A stretch of DNA of 64,000 bases from Fibrobacter sp. UWR3 (GCF_900143055.1 NZ_FRCW01000004.1:345315-409314), one strand, 5' to 3'. Shown: positions 25,807 through 33,853, counted from the stretch's first letter. The notes: a model not told the origin generated them from the sequence alone. Numbers and translations are program-made.

Positions 25807-25885
25807 TTGTGCGTTTTTGAACGAGAAAAATCACGCGATATTCCATTTTCATTTTTACATAGTGTGGAATGTCTACGTTTTTTAA

Positions 25886-25977
25886 CACGCTTGTATCATA
25901 AAAAATTGGACAAAATGTCAAAAAAGGCTGTTTAAAGTGTGATTTTAAACAAATTTAGGCACTCTTGTATCATAAAA
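25886..25977. promoter_or_regulatory. Candidate operator: two direct repeats around a palindrome
   Basis: CACGCTTGTATCATAAAA (25886-25903) and CACTCTTGTATCATAAAA (25960-25977) are 74 bp apart, about seven helical turns. Between them lies GTTTAAA-gtgtgat-TTTAAAC (25930-25950). The block precedes the TIGR02147 gene by about 40 bp and could be its control region. Confidence 0.5.
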
Positions 25978-26018
25978 TGGTTGCATTCCGTTCTAAAAAT
26001 GATTATATTCTTTGTTGT

Positions 26019-26858
26019 ATGAAACCCGTGACGGAATACCAGAATTTTCGCGTTTTTATACGCGACTTCTATACGGAACGCAAAGTGCGGTCCGGGTTTA
26101 TCTGGCGAGAGTTCGCCAGGGAGGCCGGGTATTCCTCGCCGGTATTCTTGAAGTTGGTGTGTGATGGGACCGCAAACCTCAGCGACGCAGGGATGGAACG
26201 CGTCGCTGAGGCCATGGGTCTCGTGGGTGTGGACCTCCAGTATTTCCGCACCCTGGTACGTTTCAACCAAGAGAAGGACGCCGCAAAGAAACGCGAAATT
26301 TTCAAGGAACTCCGTGCCATCACAAAGGAAAACGAGATTACGCTCGTGGGCGAGGACCAGTACGACTACTACGAATCCTGGGTGAACCCGGTGCTTCGTG
26401 AAATGGCTCCGTATGTCTCGGACTCGACACCCGCGCAGATGGCGGACAAGCTCACCTTCGGTGCGCAAGCGGCAGAAGTCAAGAAGGCCCTGCAGCTGCT
26501 CCAGAAGGTCGGGCTCCTGAACAAGACTGCCGATGGCAAGTACGAGCAGGCGTCCAAGGCGATTACGACCGGTAATCTCGAGTTCACAAGCCTTTCCGTC
26601 CGCGAGATGCACCGCCAGATGGGCGAACTTGCTATCCGCTCGCTCGACGAGGTGCCGGTGGACGAACGTAACGTTTCGGGTATGACCTTCGGTGTTTCCG
26701 AAGAAGCGTACCAGCGCATTACAAAGGAAATTGCGGATTTCCGCCGCCGCATTACTGCGATTGCCATGCAGGATACGAACGAGAACCGCATTTACCGCTT
26801 GAATGTGCAACTCTTCCCGCTTACGAAGGACTTGAAGAAGGGAGGGGACAATGTTTAG
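26019..26858 (+). CDS. TIGR02147 family protein (DUF4423), probable regulator
   Basis: 279 residues beginning MKPVTEYQNFRVFIRDFYTERK. The N-terminal ~70 residues (FIWREFAREAGYSSPVFLKLVCDGTANLS, then the GMERVAEAMGL segment) read like a helix-turn-helix. The rest (YYESWVNPVLREM, KALQLLQKVGLL, SLSVREMHRQMGELAIRSL) is the DUF4423 part. This is a large paralogous family in Fibrobacter, with members also in other predatory or rumen bacteria; its function is not established. Upstream repeats suggest autoregulation. No good ribosome site precedes the ATG, so a very short leader is possible. Confidence 0.85.
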   Translation: MKPVTEYQNFRVFIRDFYTERKVRSGFIWREFAREAGYSSPVFLKLVCDGTANLSDAGMERVAEAMGLVGVDLQYFRTLVRFNQEKDAAKKREIFKELRAITKENEITLVGEDQYDYYESWVNPVLREMAPYVSDSTPAQMADKLTFGAQAAEVKKALQLLQKVGLLNKTADGKYEQASKAITTGNLEFTSLSVREMHRQMGELAIRSLDEVPVDERNVSGMTFGVSEEAYQRITKEIADFRRRITAIAMQDTNENRIYRLNVQLFPLTKDLKKGGDNV

Positions 26859-26891
26859 TACTTACGCTAACTATATCAAGGGAGGCGCAAT

Positions 26892-27398
26892 ATGACCGAA
26901 AACGAAAATTCTCTTGACATCGCTTGCTTTGAAGTCAATCAGAGCGGCCGTATCTTGTCGGGTAACAAGCGGTTCTGCCGCATGTTCGGGTTCAACGAAT
27001 CCGAGGTGACCTGGCATTACATTACCGACTGCTACCGTTACCCCAGGGACTGGGAACTGTTCAGCAACTGCAGCGACCTTTCGCAGAACAAGTTCGTGTT
27101 CCGCATGCGTAACCGCAAGGGGCGCAGTTTCAAGTGCTGCCTTACCCGCGAAATCGTGCAGGATGCCGAAGGCAAGATTACCTTCCGCAATACCATCTGC
27201 AGGCTCGGCGAACCCGAGATTGCGCAGGCGGCTGCACCTGTTGCCGAGAACCGCTCCGTGGTGTTCATTACCCGCTGTGCCCACTGCGGCGACCAGGTGC
27301 GCGTGAACACGCTTGCCGAGACCCGCATGCGCGTGCTCTGCGATGCATGTGCCGCGAAGGCCTATCCCGAGGCCTTTAACATTACCGCCCAGGTATAA
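26892..27398 (+). CDS. Small PAS-like protein with C-terminal zinc ribbon
   Basis: 168 residues. Residues ~8-110 have a PAS-like pattern (FEVNQSGRILSGNKRFCRMFGFNESEV, then VFRMRNRKGRSFKCCLTREIVQDAEGKITFRNTI). The C-terminus has two Cys pairs (CAHC and CDAC, about 25 residues apart) that would form a zinc ribbon. Good AGGGAGG ribosome site; 33 bp after the TIGR02147 gene, so probably co-transcribed. It could sense or relay a signal to the regulator; that is inference. Confidence 0.65.
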   Translation: MTENENSLDIACFEVNQSGRILSGNKRFCRMFGFNESEVTWHYITDCYRYPRDWELFSNCSDLSQNKFVFRMRNRKGRSFKCCLTREIVQDAEGKITFRNTICRLGEPEIAQAAAPVAENRSVVFITRCAHCGDQVRVNTLAETRMRVLCDACAAKAYPEAFNITAQV

Positions 27399-27440
27399 GC
27401 ATACTGTTAGTCTAGCGCCGAATTTTTCATAGAACAATGC

Positions 27441-27478
27441 AAAGTCCGGAGGTGCCGCGAGCACTTCCGGACTTTTTT
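27441..27478 (+). terminator. Terminator after the PAS/zinc-ribbon gene
   Basis: 15-bp stem AAAGTCCGGAGGTGC / GCACTTCCGGACTTT with a 5-nt loop and T-run. Confidence 0.8.
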
Positions 27479-27536
27479 ATGTCGTTTTTTCTGAATTTGT
27501 ATGCCCCGACTAGAAAATTTCTATGATTTGGGGTGT

Positions 27537-28022
27537 ATGAAGGCTAAAATGTTTCAAATTGTTGGGGCCTTGGCCGTAGCCATTTTCCCTTTGGGACTCG
27601 CGTTGCTTGGTATCGCATCTTGTGACGTAAAGAAAGGGTATGTCTTTCAGGACAAATATGAAAAATTGTGGATTCCCAATAATCTGCATGTTGAAATGTA
27701 TGAAAATAGGTTGTCTCGTTTTGCCTGGATTAAGGATACTCGCGGCAAGGCAATCCTTTATTTTAAGAATGACTATCGAACCCCGCATTCGCATCTTTTT
27801 TCGGATAAGGAATTCCTGTCATCTGATTACAAGTTGGTAGGGGAATTGGATACACTAGATGAACATGGCAAAAAGAAAATAATGGTCTTGGCCGCAAGAA
27901 ATTACTCAAGAGATTTTAAGATTGTTACAACTCGGTATGCGGAATTTCATTATTATCCGGATTCCGTTGACGAGGGAATTTGCCGCAAGATAATTTTCTC
28001 GCTAAAAGATGCTTGTGAATAA
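27537..28022 (+). CDS. Small membrane-anchored or lipoprotein, unknown
   Basis: 161 residues from MKAKMFQIVGALAVAIFPLGLALLGIASC, a signal sequence with a possible lipobox (GIASC). The mature part shows mixed strands (VEMYENRLSRFAWIKD, FHYYPDSVDEGICRKIIFSL) and no recognised domain. Lies 17 bp before another lipoprotein gene; both are AT-richer than the flanking housekeeping genes. Confidence 0.6.
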   Translation: MKAKMFQIVGALAVAIFPLGLALLGIASCDVKKGYVFQDKYEKLWIPNNLHVEMYENRLSRFAWIKDTRGKAILYFKNDYRTPHSHLFSDKEFLSSDYKLVGELDTLDEHGKKKIMVLAARNYSRDFKIVTTRYAEFHYYPDSVDEGICRKIIFSLKDACE

Positions 28023-28039
28023 ATAGTGAGGTTGGTAAA

Positions 28040-28537
28040 ATGAAGGAAATTCTTGTTCTTCTTTCCCTTATTTGTTTGCTTTCGTGCTCAAAAACAGAGT
28101 CTGTGCAAGGGAAAGAACAAACAAAGACGTTCAGGACTTCCTTCCTAGAAATAGAAATTCCCCAGTCTTATAGCGTTGATTCTGCAGACCATTGGGATAA
28201 GGGGCGTTCTCTTTTTCTGAATAATAAAAAGGGAGAAACCGTAATGACAATCCGTAGTGGCTTGAATTCGGTTTACGCCTTAAATGAACGTGCTATTTAC
28301 TCAACCGAAGAGTTTAGTGTCAATAATAAAATTGATACGAATATGTATTGGGAAGGCAAAACCTATAAGGAAAGAATAGTTGTGCTACAGTCGAATCGTC
28401 TTGAAAAAGTTGTTGTTCGCGATGAACCTGTGGTACATAATTTCCCCATCATGTTTGAATTTATCTGTTTCCTTGATTATCTAGATTCTCAAACATGCGA
28501 TGACATTGTCAATTCCGTAAAAAGAATGCAAGAGTAA
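28040..28537 (+). CDS. Lipoprotein, unknown
   Basis: 165 residues; signal peptide with lipobox LLSC (MKEILVLLSLICLLSC). The mature part contains FLEIEIPQSYSVDSADHW and EEFSVNNKIDTNMYWEGKTYKERIVVLQS; C-terminal CFLDYL...TCDDIVNSVKRM has a Cys pair. No domain recognised. GAGG ribosome site. Second gene of a two-gene unit ending at a strong terminator. Confidence 0.65.
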   Translation: MKEILVLLSLICLLSCSKTESVQGKEQTKTFRTSFLEIEIPQSYSVDSADHWDKGRSLFLNNKKGETVMTIRSGLNSVYALNERAIYSTEEFSVNNKIDTNMYWEGKTYKERIVVLQSNRLEKVVVRDEPVVHNFPIMFEFICFLDYLDSQTCDDIVNSVKRMQE

Positions 28538-28550
28538 TTTTGGGTAATAC

Positions 28551-28589
28551 AAAAAAAGGCCCCGTTCTTTCGAACGGGGGCCTTTTTTC
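28551..28589 (+). terminator. Terminator after the lipoprotein pair
   Basis: AAAAAAAGGCCCCGTTC-ttt-cGAACGGGGGCCTTTTTT; works in both directions, so it may also end the nifJ-fragment side. Confidence 0.85.
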
Positions 28590-28601
28590 GTAAAGGGAGA
28601 T

Positions 28602-28648
28602 CCCCACCTTGGTGGCCATGCGCACTAAGCACTAAAGTGCTAAGTGCT
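28602..28648 (+). repeat. Second palindromic repeat family, copy 2
   Basis: CCCACC-tt-GGTGGCCATG followed by GCACTAAGCACT-aa-AGTGCTAAGTGC. Same layout as 23087-23134 in opposite orientation; the stem bases differ but stay paired. Confidence 0.55.
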
Positions 28649-28678
28649 GTCCGCCCGCCTTCGCGGGGATGACATCCA

Positions 28679-29392
28679 TTACAGGCTGATCAACCCTTCA
28701 GTATCCTTAGACATGGCGTCGTAGAATGCGTAGCGGGCATCGACTTCCTTCTGGAGGTCGTCGGCGAGCTTCTTGGCCACTTCCGGATTGCTACGGGTGA
28801 GCTGCTTGAAGCGGTTTTCGGTGTAGATGTATTCTGCGACCGGGATCGTCGGCTTCTTGGAGTCGAGGATAAGCGGAGCCTTGCCTTCGGCGGCGAGAGC
28901 CGGGTTGTAGCGGAGCAGAGTCCAGTAACCGGAATCCACGGCCATCTTCTGGTGCTGAAGCTGGCTGTTGAGATCGAAACCGTGGTTGATGCAGGGGCAG
29001 TAGCAGATGATCAGAGACGGACCATTGTGAGCTTCCGCTTCCTGGAGAACCTTCAGGGCCTGAGCGTCGTTTGCACCGAGGGCGATACGGCCCACGTAAA
29101 CGTTCTTGTAGCTCATGGCGATAAGGCCGAGGTCCTTCTTGCCTGCGCGCTTACCAGCGGCAGCGAAGAGGGCGACTGCGCCACGGTTCGTGGCCTTGGA
29201 AGCCTGTCCACCGGTGTTGGAGTACACTTCGGTATCGAGGACGCAGATGTTCACGTTTTCACCGGTGGCCCTATGATGACCGTTCGCACTAGACTCTAGT
29301 AAGACACTCCGGTCGGCGCTCACTCTCGCCTCCGACGACTCGTTATGACGAGTCGCCTACGGCTCACAGCGTGGTCGAGACCACCGTAACCG
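28679..29392 (-). pseudogene. nifJ 3' fragment 1 (last ~206 codons), interrupted
   Basis: Near-identical to the 3' end of the intact nifJ (41186-41804): the same TAA, the same C-terminal residues ...MSKDTEGLISL. Similarity ends at GTAACCG (29392), 9 bp before a repeat element. A 90-bp element at 29278-29367 interrupts it after VLDTEVY...; the intact gene has only ATCAC at that point. It lacks the start and all upstream domains, so it cannot make a working enzyme. Confidence 0.85.
29278..29367 (+). repeat. Two-hairpin element inserted in nifJ fragment 1
   Basis: 90 bp. Hairpin 1 pairs GACCG...CGGTC; hairpin 2 is GACTCG-TTATGA-CGAGTC; the element ends CGGCTCAC. Compared with intact nifJ, the insertion replaces a few bases between GCC and GTGGTCG. 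Confidence 0.85.
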
Positions 29393-29401
29393 CAGTCTTT
29401 T

Positions 29402-29537
29402 GGGCGTTCCCTGCACAGCCCGTGCGGGTCGGGCTATATTCTGGGGGCAATCGGCTGCGCTAACGCTTGCCGCTCACCTCCCAGAACCAAGCCTCGCTAC
29501 GCGAGTCTTGTCCCCAAGGGGTCACTATCCCTAACGC
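29402..29537 (-). repeat. GCGTTAGGG/GGGAACGCCC repeat, copy A
   Basis: 136 bp reading GGGCGTTCCC...GGGTCGGGCTATATT...CCCCAAGGGGTCACTATCCCTAACGC on the plus strand. Its ends match copies B, C and D. It sits exactly where nifJ fragment 1 loses similarity. Confidence 0.75.
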
Positions 29538-29573
29538 AGATGCCGGGAAAATATCAAGATTACTTTTGTCAAA

Positions 29574-30545
29574 TTAATCCGCAATGGAATCGATTATTTT
29601 CGTCAAGTTGCTTATTTTTGCGAGTATTTCTTTTTCTTCAAAAAAGCCTTTGTCGAATAAATATGAGGTGTCTACAAAACATATTGTGACATAGTTCCCT
29701 CTATGGAATCGAGATTTCTCTATTTTTAAGTTTTTTTCTAATGCAATAGAAAAGATTTTTTCTTGACATTTTTTTATACAATCTATGTTTGGTTTATTAT
29801 CTGCTTTAAAACAAATTCTATTTTGTTCTATCTGTAGATAAATTGTAAAATTAAAAGTTTTGCACCATTTCCAATGCCAATAACATCCCCAAAAGCCGCC
29901 GTTGGGATTGCTGACATAGCGCCATTCAATATAATCTCCAAGATTGTCTTCTAGCCAAGAATAGAATCCTTGCCATGCGAATCCATTTTGCATCCACTCA
30001 TGGTAAGGTTTCGACTTATACTGATTAGAACATTCTTCAACTTCCTTAATTTTCAAAACAAAGTCTTTCAAAATTGTATTATCGGAATTGCTTTTATCAA
30101 GAATCTTGAGAAGATCTTGTCGCATAAATATTTTGAAATTCCCTTTATCTGCATTTTCCCGCAACTTCGTCAAGCATTCGTTACCTGTTTTTAGATATAT
30201 GCACTTTATGTCATATTGAGTGCCCAAAGCCGTTTCTAATTGCTGGCGATATCTTGCGATTTGATTTCCATGCTCTTGCGTATTGATTTTGTCTTCTATA
30301 ACTACTGCGATTTCATTGTTCACAATAGCAAGAACATCGATATGATATTGTTGCTTTTTGCAAACTACAGTTTTTATATCAAACTCTTCATCAACATCTA
30401 TTATTTTACGAAGAAAATCCGAGGCGGTCTTGTATAGTTCGAGATCATATTCGGAGTTCGAAGGATTTGCCCATTCTAAAAGCCAAAGCAGGAAAGCATC
30501 TTGGCTTAATTCTGATGTGGCATAATTGAAAAGGTTTGGTTTCAT
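29574..30545 (-). CDS. PD-(D/E)XK nuclease-fold protein
   Basis: 323 residues from the ATG at 30545, which has AAGGGTG at 6 nt; an upstream frame extension overlaps the previous gene and is rejected. The N-terminus SELSQDAFLLWLLEWANP and the core HIDVLAIVNNEIAVVIEDKI give the catalytic residues Asp70, Glu84 and Lys86. The segment YRQQLETALGTQYDIKCIYLKTG completes the fold. Homologues are a widespread PD-(D/E)XK family often annotated as hypothetical or restriction-like. Last gene of a four-gene minus-strand operon; the C-terminal half is Trp/Tyr-rich and unassigned. Confidence 0.75.
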   Translation of the reverse strand: MKPNLFNYATSELSQDAFLLWLLEWANPSNSEYDLELYKTASDFLRKIIDVDEEFDIKTVVCKKQQYHIDVLAIVNNEIAVVIEDKINTQEHGNQIARYRQQLETALGTQYDIKCIYLKTGNECLTKLRENADKGNFKIFMRQDLLKILDKSNSDNTILKDFVLKIKEVEECSNQYKSKPYHEWMQNGFAWQGFYSWLEDNLGDYIEWRYVSNPNGGFWGCYWHWKWCKTFNFTIYLQIEQNRICFKADNKPNIDCIKKCQEKIFSIALEKNLKIEKSRFHRGNYVTICFVDTSYLFDKGFFEEKEILAKISNLTKIIDSIAD

Positions 30546-30550
30546 TAAAA

Positions 30551-30769
30551 TCACCCTTGTTTTTCTTTGTAGTGTTTGATGAAATCTGATTTTTCTTGTA
30601 ATGAAAGTGAATGCCAAATGCTTCCATATAGCGATGCACCCATCACCCAATTCAAGCCATTTAGGAGATTATAACAGACATCGCAATAAATACCCGAAAA
30701 ATGCAGGATGGAAAATGTTTTCCGTTCTGCTTTAGGAATGTCTATGCCGCATTTATCGCATTTAGGCAT
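30551..30769 (-). CDS. Small zinc-finger protein
   Basis: 72 residues with MPKCDKCGIDIP at the N-terminus and YCDVCYNLLNG, giving two CxxC pairs that would bind one zinc. The C-terminal half is amphipathic. GGAG lies 8 nt before the ATG. 5 bp before the nuclease gene and 11 bp after the zinc-finger repeat gene, so part of the same operon. Family not recognised. Confidence 0.65.
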   Translation of the reverse strand: MPKCDKCGIDIPKAERKTFSILHFSGIYCDVCYNLLNGLNWVMGASLYGSIWHSLSLQEKSDFIKHYKEKQG

Positions 30770-30780
30770 AGTCTTTACTC

Positions 30781-31113
30781 CTAGTCTAATGGTTCGTGTT
30801 CGCCACCTTTACTACAGGAGCCGCTATGAGTAAGCACATACAGGTCACTAAAAGATTGCCCGCATTTTTTACAATGGAATGGTCCCGTTTCATGTCCAGC
30901 ATAAGGCTCATGACAGCCACCCTTAGTGCAGGAGCCGCTATGGGTAAGCACATACAGGTCACTAAAAGATTGCCCGCATTTTTTACAATGGAATGGTCCC
31001 GTTTCATGTCCAGCATAAGGCTCATGACAGCCACCCTTAGTGCAGGAGCCGCTGTGGGTAAGCACATACAGGTCACTAAAAGGTTGCCCGCATTTTTTGC
31101 AAAAATATGCCAT
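30781..31113 (-). CDS. Protein of three tandem zinc-finger repeats
   Basis: 110 residues made almost entirely of three ~34-residue units, each FxCKKCGQxFSDLYVLTHSGSCxKGGxHEP. Each unit has a C-x2-C pair, a His and a Cys in LTHSGSC and a further Cys or His, enough for one zinc site. At the DNA level units 1 and 2 are nearly identical over about 102 bp, so the array is recently expanded. Similar fingers occur in uncharacterised gut and rumen proteins; role unknown. Between the membrane protein and the small zinc-finger gene. Confidence 0.7.
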   Translation of the reverse strand: MAYFCKKCGQPFSDLYVLTHSGSCTKGGCHEPYAGHETGPFHCKKCGQSFSDLYVLTHSGSCTKGGCHEPYAGHETGPFHCKKCGQSFSDLYVLTHSGSCSKGGEHEPLD

Positions 31114-31203
31114 AGTTTTTATCTCCTATTTTAGGTTGTTGTTTTGTTTGTTGAAATTTAAACTCGATTTACGACAATAGATGTCGTTACAAAAAAGACT
31201 TCT

Positions 31204-32001
31204 TTACAGAGCAAAATACGTCAAAGAAATAGCAGCGACAATAAATGCTATAGCAAAGGCTACTATCGGCACGGATGTCAAGAAATAGGTTCTATGGACA
31301 TATCCTTTTGCCTTTCCGATATATTTATCAGCACCGTCAGTAATCTTCGGCATCCAAGTCTTCTCAACAGTTGCTTCTACAAAGTTCAATGGCATATCGG
31401 CAATCCCTTTGACTTTACTCAGATTTTCATTGACGACCTTATCTATTTCCTTATCCACCTTAGCAAAGAAAATAGATGAAATTTTCAAAAGAGCGTCAAT
31501 CGCCATAGAATAGGCTTTGGAAACGATTTTACCAACAAAGGGGATTTTATTTTCAAGACATTTCGTTGCTGCCGGATTTACGACATCAACTAAGACACCG
31601 CTGACGATTTCATGTCCGCTTGGCAAATTTATTCTGCATCCTTCAACAGATGATTTTACCGAATCGAAAGAATGACAGACATCGTTTATGACCAAGTGAA
31701 TGATTGTATTCGCATATTCCAGTATGGTCTGCAAAGACCTATTCAAATCTCTTGAAAAAGAATACAATCCAAGCAACACCCCAGAAAACGCCATTAGGAA
31801 AAAGAGAAATATTGAAGACAATATTGTAACATACAATTGCTGATTAGAAAAAGAAATCATAAGAATGTCAATTACAACACCAACAACGGCAAATACAAGC
31901 CCCCATTTTACAACTCGAATGGGAGCTCTCTGCGGAGCAGACATTACATCGGCGATGTTGTTTACGATTTCTGGATTGCTATACTTTTTGAAATCAATCA
32001 T
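31204..32001 (-). CDS. Membrane protein of unknown function
   Basis: 265 residues from the ATG at 32001 with a GGAGG site at 6 nt. Three membrane helices: about 30-50, 57-80 and 242-262. The central 150 residues are mainly amphipathic helix (IILEYANTIIHLVINDV, SIFFAKVDKEIDKVVNENLSKVKGI) and could form a coiled or membrane-peripheral domain. No family recognised. First gene of the minus-strand operon that ends with the nuclease; a structured RNA lies 80 bp upstream. Confidence 0.65.
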   Translation of the reverse strand: MIDFKKYSNPEIVNNIADVMSAPQRAPIRVVKWGLVFAVVGVVIDILMISFSNQQLYVTILSSIFLFFLMAFSGVLLGLYSFSRDLNRSLQTILEYANTIIHLVINDVCHSFDSVKSSVEGCRINLPSGHEIVSGVLVDVVNPAATKCLENKIPFVGKIVSKAYSMAIDALLKISSIFFAKVDKEIDKVVNENLSKVKGIADMPLNFVEATVEKTWMPKITDGADKYIGKAKGYVHRTYFLTSVPIVAFAIAFIVAAISLTYFAL

Positions 32002-32083
32002 TTCAAACCTCCATTGTTTACACCTATGGAGTTTGCCTTGTTCAGCAAAGAACATCGCCAAAATTTGTATGGATACAAAAAAA

Positions 32084-32157
32084 GGCGTGAGTCGTTGCAT
32101 TTACCACCTTGAGGCTCTAGACTAGCCTTTGTACGATAAACGCAAACGACCCACGCC
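32084..32157 (-). ncRNA. Stem-loop with U-run: candidate RNA or leader of the nuclease operon
   Basis: On the minus strand GGCGTGGGTCGTTTGC (32142-32157) pairs with GCAACGACTCACGCC (32084-32098) over about 15 bp with one G-U and one bulge. An inner hairpin AGGCT...AGCCT lies in between, and seven T follow directly (32077-32083). The shape is that of a terminated small RNA or an attenuator just before the membrane protein gene. More paired sequence lies upstream (to about 32310). No family recognised. Confidence 0.4.
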
Positions 32158-32454
32158 CCAAAAAGGGCTGTTGTCAAAAATCAGCTTTCTAAGCCGACGC
32201 GACAAACTGAGATACACCGTAAAACGGCATACCTGCGTGAGCGTTCGCCTCGTCCTCGTACATTTTGAAACTGTCTAGATTTCAAGGTGAGAACAAGAGC
32301 TAAACTCTTTTTACTCTTTAAAAATAACATAAAAAACTTTAAATAGCTCCGTTACCACCGGAAATTTCTTCAAAAAAGAGTAATTTCTTAAATATTTCAG
32401 TACCGCAATACCGATTGAACAGAGCCGTTGCTTGCATCTGCGGCACGAAAAAAG
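32158..32454. other. Gene-free spacer
   Basis: On the minus strand TTGAAA...TTTCAA (about 32266-32286) and other short pairings may extend the RNA below. The right end is AT-rich and leads to the promoter of the toxin-antitoxin pair. No coding frame worth calling. Confidence 0.4.
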
Positions 32455-32460
32455 TATATT
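32455..32460 (+). promoter_or_regulatory. Probable -10/-7 box of the YafQ-type pair
   Basis: TATATTTAG, 33 nt before the antitoxin ATG, followed by the AAAGGGG ribosome site. Confidence 0.4.
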
Positions 32461-32492
32461 TAGAGAAGAAAAGTCCTTGAAAGGGGTAGTTT

Positions 32493-32726
32493 ATGTCCTT
32501 GGAACTTCTAGAACAAAAATTGCGAACGCTGCCTGAAGACAGTTTTGATGAAGTCGATGAGTTCTTCGATTTCATATTGTTCCGTTTTGAGAAGGAAAGT
32601 TCCCAAGACGATTTGAATGAAGAAACCAAGGCTGCCCTTCGCGAAGTGGAAGAGATGAAGGCTGACCCGTCTAAGGGCAAATCCTATACGGATGTCGATA
32701 CGATGATGCAGGAGCTGCTTGCGTAA
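32493..32726 (+). CDS. Antitoxin of a type II toxin-antitoxin pair
   Basis: 77 residues, acidic. The N-terminus LEQKLRTLPEDSFDEVDEFFDFILFRFEKE is a helical region like small DNA-binding antitoxins; the tail (EETKAALREVEEMKADPSKGKSYTDVDTMMQELL) would wrap the toxin. The family is not certain. Its stop overlaps the toxin start (TAATG), the usual coupling in such pairs. Confidence 0.7.
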   Translation: MSLELLEQKLRTLPEDSFDEVDEFFDFILFRFEKESSQDDLNEETKAALREVEEMKADPSKGKSYTDVDTMMQELLA

Positions 32727-33004
32727 TGTATTCTGTCAAGCCTACCAAGCAGTTTAAGAAAGACCTTAAACTTATTCAAAAACGTGGCTATGACATACAG
32801 AAGATGACCGATGTCATCAAGAAACTTGCCGCTGGAGAAACGCTACCCGAGTCCAACCGCGACCATTCCTTATCAGGCAATTTCAGTGGTTGCAGGGAAT
32901 GTCATATTGAACCTGACTGGTTGCTGATTTACGAAATCGCACAAGAAAGTCTGATTTTGTATTTGACAAGAACAGGAACGCATTCGGACTTGTTCAAAAA
33001 GTAA
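32726..33004 (+). CDS. YafQ-family (RelE/ParE superfamily) toxin
   Basis: 92 residues with the YafQ pattern: YSVKPTKQFKKDLKLIQKRGYD, then GNFSGCRECHIEPDWLLIYEI, and the C-terminal TRTGTHSDLFKK whose His and Phe are typical of the active site. YafQ toxins are ribosome-dependent mRNA endonucleases. Coupled to the antitoxin upstream. A terminator follows. Confidence 0.85.
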   Translation: MYSVKPTKQFKKDLKLIQKRGYDIQKMTDVIKKLAAGETLPESNRDHSLSGNFSGCRECHIEPDWLLIYEIAQESLILYLTRTGTHSDLFKK

Positions 33005-33028
33005 AACCGCCAATAAATTGATGAAAAA

Positions 33029-33065
33029 AAAGACGGGCGAAGAAAATCTTCACTCGTCTTTAATT
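33029..33065. terminator. Terminator shared by the toxin gene and nifJ fragment 2
   Basis: AAGACGGGCGAAG-aaaat-CTTCACTCGTCTT with flanking A- and T-runs, usable on both strands. A close relative lies after the intact nifJ (41095-41134). Confidence 0.75.
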
Positions 33066-33082
33066 TTTGAAAGGAGATCCCC

Positions 33083-33140
33083 GTGATTCTATCGCCCTAT
33101 CGCTACGCTTCAGGGCTCCAGAATGACAGCGGGGATGACA
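33083..33140. repeat. REP-like unit
   Basis: GATTCTATCGCCCTATCGCTACG...CCAGAATGACAGCGGGGATGAC; related to the CCTGAGCG/TCGAAGGATC repeats elsewhere. Confidence 0.5.
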
Positions 33141-33853
33141 TCCTCAAAGGCCCGCAGGGCCGCGCTCATCGCTCAAAGCGACGAAGTCGCGACCCTCATA
33201 CCTCTTACAGGCTGATCAACCCTTCCGTATCCTTGGACATGGCATCGTAGAATGCATAGCGTGCATCGACTTCCTTCTGGAGGTCGTCGGCGAGCTTCTT
33301 GGCCACTTCCGGATTGTTACGGGTGAGCTGCTTGTAGCGGTTTTCGGTGTAGATGTATTCTGCAACCGGGATCGTCGGCTTCTTGGAGTCGAGGATAAGC
33401 GGAGCCTTTCCTTCGGCGGCGAGAGCCGGGTTGTAGCGGAGCAGAGTCCAGTAACCGGAATCCACAGCCATCTTCTGGTGCTGAAGCTGGCTGTTGAGAT
33501 CGAAACCGTGGTTGATGCAGGGGCAGTAGCAGATGATCAGAGACGGACCATTGTGTGCTTCTGCTTCCTGGAGAACCTTCAGGGCCTGAGCGTCGTTTGC
33601 ACCGAGGGCGATGCGGCCCACGTAAACGTTCTTGTAGCTCATGGCGATGAGGCCCAGGTCCTTCTTGCCGGCGCGCTTACCAGCGGCAGCGAAGAGGGCG
33701 ACTGCGCCACGGTTCGTGGCCTTGGAAGCCTGTCCACCGGTGTTGGAGTACACTTCGGTATCGAGGACGCAGATGTTCACGTTTTCGCCGGTTGCCATCA
33801 CGTGGTCGAGACCACCGTAACCGATGTCGTATGCCCAACCGTCACAATATGAA

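Noticed and set aside
30781..31113. CRISPR array
   Set aside because: The ~102-bp periodicity is a coding zinc-finger repeat with no short repeat/spacer alternation; no cas gene is present.
32339..32680. A 113-codon minus-strand frame over the antitoxin gene
   Set aside because: It overlaps the recognised antitoxin and its promoter; no domain.
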